From assembly GCF_915070105.1 (NCBI RefSeq), contig NZ_CAJZFJ010000031.1:1-24304 (forward strand): a stretch of DNA of 24,304 bases. Direction: 5' to 3'. Below the pieces are notes generated by a model. That model was not told the origin of the DNA and ran no database searches. It saw only the letters and a list, made by a program, of their open reading frames with translations. Numbering within the stretch: the first letter of the stretch is position 1; every line of letters begins with the position of its first letter. This DNA is from an uncultured Porphyromonas sp. (lineage in GTDB: Bacteria; Bacteroidota; Bacteroidia; Bacteroidales; Porphyromonadaceae). The position numbers and the translations under genes were made by a program. This document shows, one piece after another, positions 16,437 to 24,304 of this stretch.

Positions 16437-16460
16437 AGGGGTGGGATGGCGAGAGCTGAA

Positions 16461-17312
16461 CTAGTTGAAATAGCGAGCTCGGTATTCGGAGGGAGTGCAT
16501 CCCTCGAGCCTTCGGAAGAACTGAGAGAAGAAGGAGGGGGAGGCAAAGTGCAGTTCGCTGGCGATCTGCTGTATGGAGAGATTAGAGCTCGTTAGGTACA
16601 TCTTCGCCGTGGTGAGTAAGAGGCTATTGATGCTCTGAACAGCTGTCTCACCCCCATACTCCTTGCATACCGATCCTAGGTAACGTATGGAGATACAGAG
16701 CTCACGCGCATAGAACTCGGCAGCGTGCTCCCGATGGAAGTTCTTCAAGAGGAGGTCTAGGAACTCGGCGTAGTAGATCTTGCGCCGAGAGAAGTGTGAG
16801 GGGTCGTACTCTACGTCTTCCTCGTAGTGTGCAAAGACCTCGCAGCTAGCAGCCGAGAGGAGGTACTGGAGGATGTCTATGTTGTACTGTGTCCGCTCTC
16901 TCTGCGAGACCTCCCCAATGAGCATTAGTATCTGCATGAAGCTCTCGATGCGATTGGAACGGAGTGTGAAGCAGGGATAGAAGAGAATTTTCTTAATGAG
17001 CTCAGGGCTGGGAGGCTTTCTGCGGATGGTGGTCTCGAAGTCGTCATCCCACGAGAAGAGGTAGGCCTCGCTCTCAGGTAGCCGATCCAGTATGCGGATG
17101 GACTGATTGATGAAGACGAAGCAGGCATCTCGATCCTTTAGCTGGTAGGTCTCTTGGCCGACTTGGAGTGTGAACGAGCCACGGGTGCAGATGAAGAAGC
17201 GAGAGTACCTATAGGACTCCATGATGTGGCGGTATCCGGAGAAGTCCCGGAGCTCATCGGTGATGTGCAGGGTCTCGAGGCGCAGATAGTTAGGGAGGCG
17301 AGAGGGGGGCAT
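16461..17312 (-). CDS. AraC-family transcriptional regulator
   Basis: The 283-residue protein has an N-terminal sensing half (residues 1-150) with a cupin-like stretch (RFFICTRGSFTLQVGQETYQ, DACFVFINQS). The C-terminal AraC/XylS DNA-binding domain has two helix-turn-helix units at about 195-216 (AAEFYARELCISIRYLGSVCKE) and 246-268 (SIQQIASELHFASPSFFSQFFRR), ending with the typical GCTPSEYRARYF. The effector and target genes are not apparent. It follows the mltF-like gene by 34 bases on the same strand and is the last gene before a 23-bp terminator, so it is probably co-transcribed with rlmD and mltF. Regulation of the acyltransferase across the gap is possible but unsupported. Confidence 0.88.
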   Translation of the reverse strand: MPPSRLPNYLRLETLHITDELRDFSGYRHIMESYRYSRFFICTRGSFTLQVGQETYQLKDRDACFVFINQSIRILDRLPESEAYLFSWDDDFETTIRRKPPSPELIKKILFYPCFTLRSNRIESFMQILMLIGEVSQRERTQYNIDILQYLLSAASCEVFAHYEEDVEYDPSHFSRRKIYYAEFLDLLLKNFHREHAAEFYARELCISIRYLGSVCKEYGGETAVQSINSLLLTTAKMYLTSSNLSIQQIASELHFASPSFFSQFFRRLEGCTPSEYRARYFN

Positions 17313-17346
17313 GGTACGATGTGTTTAGGGGGCGGTGGTAGGATGG

Positions 17347-18840
17347 TTAGTCCTTAGAGCTAGTGTGTTCTAGGTATCCGTTGTAGCGTGCCATGACTTG
17401 CTCTACGTAGCGGGCGACACCCTTTCCTCGGAGGTAGCCTGCTCGGCAGACGGGATCGTTGTAGTACTTGGCTTCGCTCTTTAGGCGCAGTGTCTCTTCG
17501 ATCCCACCAGCCCATTTGGTCGTAGAGTAGCCATACTTCTGGGCTAGCCTGATGGCATCCTGCAGGTGAGCCGGGCCAGCATTGTAGGATGCGAGGACTA
17601 CTGAGATACGATCGTCTCCCTCGGGGATGGACTTGAACATCTTCTCTATACTTCGGATGCAGTCTACGGCGACTCGTACGGAGACCTTAGGATCGAGGAG
17701 CTCCTCCTTGCTGGCACCATAGATCTGTCCCGTACGAGGCATGATGCCCATCAGACCTCGTGCACCTGACCAGCCGATGACGGTGGGTTTGAAGTTGGAC
17801 TCTTGGTAGGCGATGGAGGCGAGTAGCTGCCATGGCCACCCAAGCCGTGCGGCTTCCTTGCGGAAGATGGTATCGAAGGGCGATATACCCCCCTCGTGGA
17901 CATAGGTACGTTCGCCTCGCCCGATCTTAGGCCCTTTGGGGATACGTTCAGTGGGGGACTGAGGTTGCTCAGCAGAAGAGGTGTCTTCATTCTTGTTGAG
18001 CTCGAAGTACTTGCGGTAGATGGTTTTGAAGGCCTTCTCCTGCGGGATGTTCTTCGCCCATTCATCTAGGGCCTTTGCTAAGCCTTCGTTGTAGGGAGAG
18101 GTGAACCAGCGTAGACGCTGTGCGAAGCCTACCTCTACGGAGATGTCGATGTTGGGGTAGTAGGTCTTGGCGAGTCGTGCCAGCTCTTGGTCTGCAATGG
18201 TGTAGTCGATCACCCCATCTGCGACTTGGTCGATGAGATCTTCGCTATCGAGGGTGTCGGAGGGAAGAAGCTTGATATTGATCGTACCCCCTAGCTGCTC
18301 CTGTAGACGCTGGATGCGCTCCTCGGCACGAGAGCCTGCCAGTAGAGTGACTGTCCGATCAAGGAGTCCCGTCACATCACGCACATATCGAGCGGTATCC
18401 TCTCGGTTTAGGACACGGCGCTGTACGAGAGTAAGACCAGAGAGTTCCTCTGGACCCGTGAAGAGGAGTTCCTCCTTGCTGGACTGAGTGACAGCCCTCG
18501 GGGTGATACAGAGGTCCATCTGGCGGGTACGTACGAGTCGCTCGGCTTCGTCTAGGTCATGTGCTAGGTAGAGCTTCATAGGACGACGTATCCGCTCAGC
18601 GAAGAGACGAACGAGCTCGTACTGGTATCCCATCGGCTCGTCACGGTAGACGAAGAAGGTCGTGGCACCAGAGAGCGTCACCACGCGCAGCGTATCGGGT
18701 AGCTTGGTACGTGCGATACGATCAGCCTCGATCGCCTCAGTGTGTCGGCGATGAGTCAGCAGTATGCTCGAGATGAGAGCAAGTAGAAGCCCAGCGACCA
18801 CAAGTAGGGTCGTTGGGCTAAGTCTCTTAGGTAGTCTCAT
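17347..18840 (-). CDS. mltF: MltF-like membrane-bound lytic murein transglycosylase
   Basis: It cleaves peptidoglycan strands between MurNAc and GlcNAc, forming 1,6-anhydro ends. The 497 residues start with one N-terminal membrane segment (TLLVVAGLLLALISSILL) that anchors the protein or acts as an uncleaved signal. Residues 50-280 form a periplasmic amino-acid-binding-like (SBP_bac_3) domain, which in E. coli MltF regulates activity on binding muropeptides. A proline- and charge-rich linker (281-315) leads to the SLT domain. There AYQESNF gives catalytic E347, followed by GARGLMGIMP and VLASYNAGPAHL, the standard family-1 lytic transglycosylase motifs. It begins 24 bases after rlmD on the same strand. 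The order of domains and their length match MltF. Confidence 0.93.
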   Translation of the reverse strand: MRLPKRLSPTTLLVVAGLLLALISSILLTHRRHTEAIEADRIARTKLPDTLRVVTLSGATTFFVYRDEPMGYQYELVRLFAERIRRPMKLYLAHDLDEAERLVRTRQMDLCITPRAVTQSSKEELLFTGPEELSGLTLVQRRVLNREDTARYVRDVTGLLDRTVTLLAGSRAEERIQRLQEQLGGTINIKLLPSDTLDSEDLIDQVADGVIDYTIADQELARLAKTYYPNIDISVEVGFAQRLRWFTSPYNEGLAKALDEWAKNIPQEKAFKTIYRKYFELNKNEDTSSAEQPQSPTERIPKGPKIGRGERTYVHEGGISPFDTIFRKEAARLGWPWQLLASIAYQESNFKPTVIGWSGARGLMGIMPRTGQIYGASKEELLDPKVSVRVAVDCIRSIEKMFKSIPEGDDRISVVLASYNAGPAHLQDAIRLAQKYGYSTTKWAGGIEETLRLKSEAKYYNDPVCRAGYLRGKGVARYVEQVMARYNGYLEHTSSKD

Positions 18841-18864
18841 AGAGTGCAGGGATAGGGTCGAGGA

Positions 18865-20298
18865 CTAGTGCTGCTGGCGGATGAGCTGCACGACATTCTC
18901 GATATGGTGTGTATGGGGGAACATATCTACGGCACGAGACTTCGTGACACGATAGTCTCCCGTAGCTGTCAGTAGCTGTAGATCACGAGCCTGCGTAGCG
19001 GGATTGCAGCTCACGTAGACGATACGCTGAGGGGCTGCTCTGAGGATCGTGGAGATGACCTCCTCGTGCATCCCTGCCCGTGGAGGGTCTGTGATGATCA
19101 CATCGGGGTGCCCATGCTGTAGGATGAAGTCTTCGGTCAAGATGTCCTTCATGTCACCAGCGTAGAATAGGGTATTGTCTATGCCATTGACCTCACTATT
19201 GATCTTGGCATCGACAATCGCCTCGGGCACATATTCGATACCGATGACAGAGGCGGCCTGGCGAGCGACGAAGTTAGCGATCGTGCCTGTCCCCGTATAG
19301 AGGTCATAGACATGCTCCTCTCCCGTGAGCTCGGCGAAGTCACGAGCGACCTTGTACAGCTCGTAGGCCTGCTCGCTATTGGTCTGGTAGAAGGACTTCG
19401 GACCTATACGGAAGGTGAGTCCCTCCATCTGCTCCTCGATATAGTCACGACCTGCATAGCAGTGGATCTCCTGATCGGTGATGGTGTCGTTGCACTTGCT
19501 GTTGATCACGTAGAGGAGGGAGGTGATCTCGGGGAAGCGTGTCTTGATGGCATCGAGTAGTGCCTCTCGAGCCTCTTGGTCTTCACGGAAGAAGACTACG
19601 ACGAGCATGATCTCTCCTGTAGAGGTCGTGCGCATCATCAGGGTGCGCATGAAGCCCTCCTGCTTACGTAGGTCGAAGAAGGGGTACTTCTCGGGCTCAG
19701 CCTTGCAGTAGTCTCGGATGAAGAGACGGATGTCATCTAATACCTTTGCCCCCAGATGGCACTGGTCTATATCTAGCACCTTGTCAAACATCCCCGGTAG
19801 GTGGAAGCCTAGCCCCGTGAGGTCCAGTCCCTCGGTATCGGTCTGCTCCTTGAGTTCGTCGGGGAAGAGCCAGCGACGGTGACTGAAGGTGAACTCCAGC
19901 TTGTTGCGGTATCGCTCCGTACGCTTTGATCCGAGGATGGGGAGGTAGCGCTCTACCTCGATCTTGCCGATACGCTTTAGAGCATCCTGCACGACTTGCT
20001 CCTTGGCCTCTAGCTGGAGCGAGTAGGGGAGATGCTGCCACTTACACCCACCGCATATAGTGAAGTGGGAGCAGTGAGGGGTGACACGCTGAGCCGAAGG
20101 GGTGATGATCTCTGCGATCTTCCCCTCCATGAAACTACTTTTCTTCTTTGTGACCTGTATATTACATACGTCACCAGGCGCAGCGAAGGGGACAAAGAGC
20201 ACCAACCCATCTACATGGGTGAGCGCCTTGCCCTCGCCTGCTAGTCCCTCGATCGATATCCCTTCTAGTAGGGGTAGTTCCTTCCTCTTTCGTGCCAA
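18865..20298 (-). CDS. rlmD: 23S rRNA (uracil-5-)-methyltransferase, RlmD/RumA family
   Basis: It methylates C5 of a uridine in 23S rRNA (U1939 in E. coli RlmD) using SAM. The N-terminal TRAM domain (residues 8-65) binds RNA. C76, C82, C85 and C180 match the four ligands of the RlmD [4Fe-4S] cluster in number and spacing. The SAM-binding fold shows DLYTGTGTI (332-340) and TDPPRAG (403-409), and VSCNPAT contains the nucleophile C431. The start is a TTG at 20296-20298: no ATG or GTG lies in frame close upstream, and the sequence after it, ARKRKELPLLEG, looks like the true conserved N-terminus. The Bacteroidetes paralogues of this family include RlmCD-type enzymes, so the exact target base could differ. 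It is the first gene of the rlmD-mltF-araC group. Confidence 0.92.
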   Translation of the reverse strand: MARKRKELPLLEGISIEGLAGEGKALTHVDGLVLFVPFAAPGDVCNIQVTKKKSSFMEGKIAEIITPSAQRVTPHCSHFTICGGCKWQHLPYSLQLEAKEQVVQDALKRIGKIEVERYLPILGSKRTERYRNKLEFTFSHRRWLFPDELKEQTDTEGLDLTGLGFHLPGMFDKVLDIDQCHLGAKVLDDIRLFIRDYCKAEPEKYPFFDLRKQEGFMRTLMMRTTSTGEIMLVVVFFREDQEAREALLDAIKTRFPEITSLLYVINSKCNDTITDQEIHCYAGRDYIEEQMEGLTFRIGPKSFYQTNSEQAYELYKVARDFAELTGEEHVYDLYTGTGTIANFVARQAASVIGIEYVPEAIVDAKINSEVNGIDNTLFYAGDMKDILTEDFILQHGHPDVIITDPPRAGMHEEVISTILRAAPQRIVYVSCNPATQARDLQLLTATGDYRVTKSRAVDMFPHTHHIENVVQLIRQQH

Positions 20299-20329
20299 TG
20301 CTTGTTCGTGTAAACCATTTAATAATAAG

Positions 20330-20376
20330 ACGCCCCATAGCCCTTCTGACCTAGAGGTGAGGGGGCTATGGGGCGT
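20330..20376 (-). terminator. Hairpin terminator after glmM
   Basis: Arms 20330-20343 (ACGCCCCATAGCCC) and 20363-20376 are perfect 14-base reverse complements with a 19-base loop. Read on the minus strand the stem is followed by CTTATTATTAAA, moderately T-rich. It starts 14 bases after the glmM stop and ends 32 bases before the rlmD start, so it probably separates the two transcription units. Confidence 0.8.
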
Positions 20377-20389
20377 ATAGAATGTCTTG

Positions 20390-21784
20390 TTAGCTTAGGT
20401 AAGAGCTGATGAGCTGCTTGTACTCGTCTGCTAGAGCGGTGGCTTCCTCGGCAGAGGGAGCCTCGGTGTAGATACGGATGATGGGCTCGGTATTGCTGCG
20501 ACGTACGTGTACCCAGCGGTCGGAGAAGTCGATCTTCACCCCATCGATGAGGTTGATCTCTCCCTTGCCCTGCTCCTCTCGAGCTAGGCGGTCAAGTAGG
20601 CTCTGTGGATCGATGTCAGCCGAGAGCTCTACACGCTGCTTGCTCATGTAGTAGCTAGGATAGGTAGCCCGGAGCTCACTCACGGAGCGACCACTCTTGG
20701 CGAGCATGGTGAGGAATAGGGCTATGCCGACTAATGCGTCACGGCCATAGTGGAGCTCGGGATAGATGACACCACCATTACCCTCTCCGCCGATGAGGGC
20801 ATTGACCTCCTTCATCTTCGTCACGACATTCACTTCGCCTACGGCTGCTGCGTAGTATGAGCCTCCGTGACGTAGAGTGACATCTCGTAGGGCACGTGTG
20901 GAGCTGAGGTTCGATACGGTGTTGCCTCCACCATTTAGGCCGAGGAGGTAGTCGGCGATCGATACGAGCGTGTATTCCTCTCCGAAGAATTCACCATGCT
21001 CGTCTACGATAGCTAGACGATCGACGTCTGGGTCTACGACGAAGCCTACATCAGCAGATGTCCTACGTACCTCTTCGCAGATAGCAGTGAGGTGCTCGGG
21101 TAGGGGCTCGGGATTGTGGGCGAAGTCTCCCGTAGGATCATCAAAGAGCCCATGTACCTGCTCCACGCCAAGAGCCTTGAATAGGGCTGGTAGTGCTACA
21201 CCCCCAACAGAGTTTACGCTGTCAAAGGCTACACGGAAGCCAGCCTTGCGGATCGCCTCAGCGTCTACGCCTCGTGCACGGAGGACTGCCTGGATGTGCT
21301 CCTCTAGGTAGCTCTTCTGCTCGATGACTCGACCAAGCTGATCGACAGGAGCGAAGTCAATATCCATAGTCTCTGCTAGGCGAAGGATCTCCTTGCCCTC
21401 AGCGTCACTTAGGAACTCACCTCGGCTGTTCAGGAGCTTCAGAGCATTCCACTGCTTGGGGTTGTGGCTAGCGGTGAGGATGAGACCTCCGTCTGCCTTC
21501 TTACCTGCGACGGCCATCTCCGTGGTCGGTGTGGTCGCTAGGTCGATGTCTATGACGTCACAGCCCATCCCGAGGAGGGTGCCGATCACGATGTTCTTGA
21601 CCATGATCCCTGAGAGGCGGGCATCACGTCCTACGACGATGGTGGGGCGCTCCTTACCTGAGTGCTTTCGTATGAAGGTGGCATAGGCTGCGGTGAACTG
21701 AGCCGTACTGATCGGATTGAGTCCCTCCGAAGCAGCTCCACCGATTGTGCCTCGGATGCCAGAGATGGATTTGATGAGTGTCAT
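20390..21784 (-). CDS. glmM: Phosphoglucosamine mutase
   Basis: A member of the alpha-D-phosphohexomutase superfamily that interconverts glucosamine-6-phosphate and glucosamine-1-phosphate on the way to UDP-GlcNAc, peptidoglycan and LPS. The 464-residue length is normal. The phosphoserine loop is TASHNP with S106. The metal-binding loop is DPDVDRL with D251, D253 and D255. The sugar-binding loop is GGEGNGG, and the phosphate-binding loop is RRSNTEPIIRIYTEA near the C-terminus. SNTEP resembles phosphomannomutases as well as GlmM, so some PMM/PGM activity is possible; Bacteroidales enzymes of this type are usually called GlmM. It is the last gene of the uup-nrnA-DUF4827-glmM group and ends in a hairpin. 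Confidence 0.88.
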   Translation of the reverse strand: MTLIKSISGIRGTIGGAASEGLNPISTAQFTAAYATFIRKHSGKERPTIVVGRDARLSGIMVKNIVIGTLLGMGCDVIDIDLATTPTTEMAVAGKKADGGLILTASHNPKQWNALKLLNSRGEFLSDAEGKEILRLAETMDIDFAPVDQLGRVIEQKSYLEEHIQAVLRARGVDAEAIRKAGFRVAFDSVNSVGGVALPALFKALGVEQVHGLFDDPTGDFAHNPEPLPEHLTAICEEVRRTSADVGFVVDPDVDRLAIVDEHGEFFGEEYTLVSIADYLLGLNGGGNTVSNLSSTRALRDVTLRHGGSYYAAAVGEVNVVTKMKEVNALIGGEGNGGVIYPELHYGRDALVGIALFLTMLAKSGRSVSELRATYPSYYMSKQRVELSADIDPQSLLDRLAREEQGKGEINLIDGVKIDFSDRWVHVRRSNTEPIIRIYTEAPSAEEATALADEYKQLISSYLS

Positions 21785-21818
21785 GTGTGGTGTACTTGTC
21801 TATGCGTATGGTGACAGT

Positions 21819-22442
21819 CTACTGGTAGATGTATCGGGCTTCTTCTACGAAGATCGAGTTCCCCTCGGTGTAGGAGGCAGTAGGGCCTAGCTCGAAGGGG
21901 ATGATGAGCTGTACACGTGCTCCGCTCCCTAGGAGTGAGGCCGGAAAGGCTACCCCCTCGCAGAGCAAGTGGTCGAGCGAGTCTGAGAAGCCCCCACTAC
22001 TGATGGCGCGGTAGTGCTCCGAGCCCACATTATAATAGGAGACATAGAGGAACTTTAGTTCGCCGTAGCGGGGATTGTTCAGAGAGTTGAACGTATAGCG
22101 TACTCCCTTGCTCTCATTGAATACCTCGCCCTTCATCTGGACGAGTACACGAGTCTTCTCTGCGACAGCCTTCTTCTCCTTGTCTCCAGCGTCGAGTACA
22201 CGCATATAGAGCCCATTGGAGAGGCGATAGAAGACGCTCTTATCGATCTCCTCAGGTAGGAGCTCATTGTCTCGGTTGATGACCTTTAGGTTCTTAGACG
22301 AGATGAGGCGGTCGATGGCTCGGCGCTGCTCCTTCTTGAGCTGGGAGAGGGGCTTGATGTCGCTCTTCTTCTTACAGCTCCCGAATAGTAGTGACAGGAT
22401 CAGGAGCAGTGCGAGGGTACGATAGTTGAGTATTCTATTCAT
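21819..22442 (-). CDS. DUF4827-like lipoprotein (FKBP-like outline)
   Basis: The 207-residue protein begins MNRILNYRTLALLLILSLLFGSCKKK, a lipoprotein signal with lipobox FGSC and C23 as the lipidated residue. I placed the start at 22440-22442 because this ATG opens the signal and overlaps the nrnA stop by one base (TAATG), showing translational coupling; a longer frame to 22502 would put unrelated residues before it. The mature part (RLSNGLYMRVLDAGD, TRVLVQMKGEVFN, and VQLIIPFELGPT near the end) has the outline of an FKBP-like or DUF4827 domain of Bacteroidales. No peptidyl-prolyl isomerase active site can be asserted. Function is unknown; the position beside glmM and nrnA appears to be a recurrent arrangement in the order, from memory. 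Confidence 0.75.
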   Translation of the reverse strand: MNRILNYRTLALLLILSLLFGSCKKKSDIKPLSQLKKEQRRAIDRLISSKNLKVINRDNELLPEEIDKSVFYRLSNGLYMRVLDAGDKEKKAVAEKTRVLVQMKGEVFNESKGVRYTFNSLNNPRYGELKFLYVSYYNVGSEHYRAISSGGFSDSLDHLLCEGVAFPASLLGSGARVQLIIPFELGPTASYTEGNSIFVEEARYIYQ

Positions 22443-23503
22443 TATTGGATGTCTGTAGATGCCTGAGGGAGTGACTTGCGTTGTAACTCCTCTAGCTGGC
22501 AAAGATAGATATTTTTAGCGTCTTCGATATTTCCTTGGTACTCTGCTCCAGCGGCATTTAGGTGCCCACCTCCGCCGAAGGCTAGAGAGGCAAGTTCGTT
22601 TACGGGGAAGTCCCCTGTGGAGCGGAAGGAGAGCTTGATCTGCGTCTTATCCTCTCTGATGAAGCAGGAGCAGTGAATGCCCTCAATCGATAGGGGGATG
22701 TTCACCAAGCCCTCGGTATCTCCCTTTGTAGCCCCAAATTGCTGGAGCTCCTCTTGGGTCAGGGTAAGGCAGGCGGCACCGAGCTCAGGATAGAGCTCCA
22801 TACGCTGATCGAGGACATAGCCCTGTAGGCGGATCTGTGCCTCGGGGTTGTGGTAGGAGAGGCGATCGATGATGAGTGGGTAGTCTGCCCCTAGGGCTAG
22901 CAGTGCAGAGGTCGTCTCAAATAGCTCTGGGGAGAGGTGGCTGTACATGAAGCGTCCTGTGTCGGTGATGATCCCCACTAGGAGGAGTGTCGCGGTCTCC
23001 GCCGTGATATGCTCTGTCCATCCAAGGGCTTGGGTGAGGAGGTAGACGAGCTCACAGGTCGCCGAGGCATTGGGATAGCTGAAGCATGGGTTACAGCCCT
23101 CCTCGGGATCGAGATGATGGTCGATGAGGATACGTTGTGCCCCGCTCTCTCGTACGGCCTCTATGAGTGCTGGGTAACGTAGTCGCCCGACCTCGTTATG
23201 ATCTAGGTGGAAGATAACCTCCGCCTCTGCGATCAGCTCAAGTGCACGCTCCTCCTCTTCAGGGTAGATAACGAGTTCCTCTAGGGCTGGGAGCCAGCTG
23301 AGATAGTTCTCGATCCTATCGGGGCTGATAGCATGTATCTCTGCCTCAGGATGTACGGCACGTAGGATACGCATCCAGCCAAGGATCGACCCCAAGGCAT
23401 CCCCATCAGGGCTGGTGTGGGGGAGTACGACGATGCGCCTACGCTCGGTGATGAGCTGGCGTAGTCGCTCTATGGCGGAGGGATCCCAGTTGTATTTGCC
23501 CAT
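22442..23503 (-). CDS. nrnA: DHH/DHHA1 phosphoesterase, NrnA-like oligoribonuclease/pAp phosphatase
   Basis: NrnA-type enzymes degrade very short RNA oligonucleotides and dephosphorylate 3'-phosphoadenosine-5'-phosphate, and related members cleave cyclic-dinucleotide products such as pApA. The 353-residue protein carries the DHH motifs: HTSPDGDALGS with H29, D33 and D35; HLDHNEVGR with D101; LIDHHLDPEEG with the D128-H129-H130 triad; and GIITDTGRF with D181. The DHHA1 domain ends with FGGGGHLNAAGA (309-320). All metal-binding residues appear present. No membrane or GGDEF-like region precedes it, so it is not a GdpP type. It overlaps the downstream lipoprotein gene by one base and follows the uup gene by 47 bases on the same strand. 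Confidence 0.9.
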   Translation of the reverse strand: MGKYNWDPSAIERLRQLITERRRIVVLPHTSPDGDALGSILGWMRILRAVHPEAEIHAISPDRIENYLSWLPALEELVIYPEEEERALELIAEAEVIFHLDHNEVGRLRYPALIEAVRESGAQRILIDHHLDPEEGCNPCFSYPNASATCELVYLLTQALGWTEHITAETATLLLVGIITDTGRFMYSHLSPELFETTSALLALGADYPLIIDRLSYHNPEAQIRLQGYVLDQRMELYPELGAACLTLTQEELQQFGATKGDTEGLVNIPLSIEGIHCSCFIREDKTQIKLSFRSTGDFPVNELASLAFGGGGHLNAAGAEYQGNIEDAKNIYLCQLEELQRKSLPQASTDIQ

Positions 23504-23550
23504 GTGTTCTATGTCTTATGTCTCTTCTGTTTGTGTCTATTCGTGCTTTG

Positions 23551-24303
23551 CTAACCGGCCTTCTCCTCTAGCTCTAGCTGCCTCAGGACGAGTTCATCGA
23601 GTTCCTCTACGATCTGACCTATACGCTGCGAGGTCACTAGGAGCTCTGTATGCTCCAGCGTGCCTGAGCTTAGGGTCGTCTCTAGTGAGGCCTTCTCTTG
23701 CTCTAACGCAGCGATGCGCCCCTCTAGTCCCTCTAGCTCTCTCTTCTCTGCATAGGTGAGCTTGGGAGGGCGAGGTGTACTGTGTCGCTTGGGCTCTGTC
23801 GTGGGAGTCGATCGGCTGGACTCTAGGCGAGCCTGCTCTTCCTCCTGTGCTGCTTGCCAGGCTCTATATAAGGTATAGTTTCCCGGGAAGTCTCGTACCT
23901 TGCCCTCCCCCTCGAAGCAGAGGAGGTGCTCGGTGACCTTATCCATGAAGAAGCGGTCGTGCGAGACGATGAGTACACAGCCAGAGAAGTCTTGTAGGTA
24001 CTCCTCCAGGGCTTGGAGGGTCAGGATGTCTAGGTCGTTGGTAGGCTCGTCGAGCACGAGGAAGTTCGGGGCACTGACGAGTACGGTACATAGGTATAGC
24101 CTGCGTAGCTCTCCTCCGCTGAGCTTCTCTACGGGTGTGTATTGGCGCTCTACGGGGAAGAGAAAGCGGGTGAGGAGCTGTGTGGCAGAGATGTGCTCGG
24201 TATTAGCTCCTGCAGGTAGGGTGAAGGAGTCTGCTATATCCTGCACGATGTCGATGACACGCTTCTCTGGGGCAAAGGCCGGTTGCTCCTGACTATAGTA
24301 GCC
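23551..24303 (-). CDS. uup: Uup-type ABC-F ATPase (N-terminal part outside window)
   Basis: The last 250 residues are visible; the gene continues past the right edge. From the edge inward: GYYSQEQ is the Q-loop region of the second ATP-binding domain. The signature is LSGGELRR, Walker B is FLVLDEPTNDLD, and the H-loop is IVSHDRFFMDKV. A charged linker follows, then a C-terminal coiled coil (KLTYAEKRELEGLEGRIAALEQEK onward) typical of Uup, which sets it apart from EttA and YheS. ABC-F proteins act on the ribosome or nucleic acids rather than in transport; Uup has been linked to ribosome function and to transposon excision. There is no membrane domain. It heads the minus-strand group in this window, 47 bases before nrnA. 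Confidence 0.9.
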   Translation of the reverse strand, partial: GYYSQEQPAFAPEKRVIDIVQDIADSFTLPAGANTEHISATQLLTRFLFPVERQYTPVEKLSGGELRRLYLCTVLVSAPNFLVLDEPTNDLDILTLQALEEYLQDFSGCVLIVSHDRFFMDKVTEHLLCFEGEGKVRDFPGNYTLYRAWQAAQEEEQARLESSRSTPTTEPKRHSTPRPPKLTYAEKRELEGLEGRIAALEQEKASLETTLSSGTLEHTELLVTSQRIGQIVEELDELVLRQLELEEKAG

Positions 24304-24304
24304 G

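Larger units (their letters stand above)
15392..16460. other. Gene-free region of about 1.1 kb with strong pyrimidine bias and palindromes
   Basis: I find no reading frame here that resembles a protein family, has a good ribosome binding site or keeps neighbour-like codon use. The first 400 bases are strikingly pyrimidine-rich on the + strand; in 15421-15480, 49 of 60 bases are C or T. The middle is mixed. The right part holds a nested palindrome (16052-16118) flanked by imperfect direct repeats, and the AraC-gene terminator (16385-16436). A 12-base sequence GTAAGGTGATGG occurs at both 15894-15905 and 16085-16096. It may be a remnant of lost genes, a noncoding RNA locus or an insertion scar. 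Confidence 0.6.

Noticed and set aside
22443..22502. Longer N-terminus for the DUF4827-like lipoprotein
   Set aside because: The ATG at 22440-22442 opens a proper lipoprotein signal and overlaps the nrnA stop; the extension lies inside nrnA.

Overview
The window looks like a chromosomal segment of a Bacteroidales bacterium, most likely Porphyromonas or a close relative. The basis is the gene content: a fused KorA plus KorB 2-oxoacid:ferredoxin oxidoreductase, DUF4294- and DUF4827-type secreted proteins, and a two-domain sialate O-acetylesterase. Several Bacteroidetes-type promoters (TTTG, then TAnnTTTG) also fit. The genus is an inference; the phylum is well supported. I see no rRNA, tRNA, CRISPR array, transposase or integrase.

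Layout. Positions 2-403 hold the 3' end of a gene with a UvrD/Rep-like helicase motif VI. It is followed at a GTGA overlap by what looks like a broken gene for a secreted protein (400-773). Next comes a + strand housekeeping operon: aspS, a PRiA4_ORF3-like acidic protein, and miaA (1022-4274). A well-formed promoter at 4420-4451 then drives korA-korB (4589-7503). After three consecutive stem-loops, a second + strand cluster runs from 7740 to 14069: L-serine ammonia-lyase, a DUF4294 protein, a sialate O-acetylesterase, a thioredoxin-like lipoprotein without catalytic cysteines, and comM.

A perfect 31-bp hairpin (14111-14178) separates comM from the convergent minus-strand half. That half holds an acyltransferase-3 membrane protein (14208-15335), then about 1.1 kb without a credible gene (15392-16460). 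This gap is strongly pyrimidine-rich on the + strand in its first part and contains a nested palindrome. A minus-strand group follows, given here in transcription order: rlmD, mltF-like lytic transglycosylase, AraC-type regulator. The last minus-strand group, also in transcription order, is a uup-type ABC-F gene (cut by the window end), nrnA-like DHH phosphoesterase, DUF4827-like lipoprotein and glmM, ending in a hairpin at 20330-20376.

Functionally this is mostly core physiology: tRNA charging and modification, rRNA methylation, anaerobic 2-oxoacid metabolism, serine deamination, cell-wall precursor synthesis and turnover, and competence or recombination. The sialate O-acetylesterase is the clearest host-glycan function. 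I did not find a convincing new multi-gene system. The parts least explained by known genes are the 1.1-kb gap with its palindromes, the decayed secreted-protein gene beside a truncated helicase-like gene at the left edge, and the triple stem-loop between korB and sdaA.
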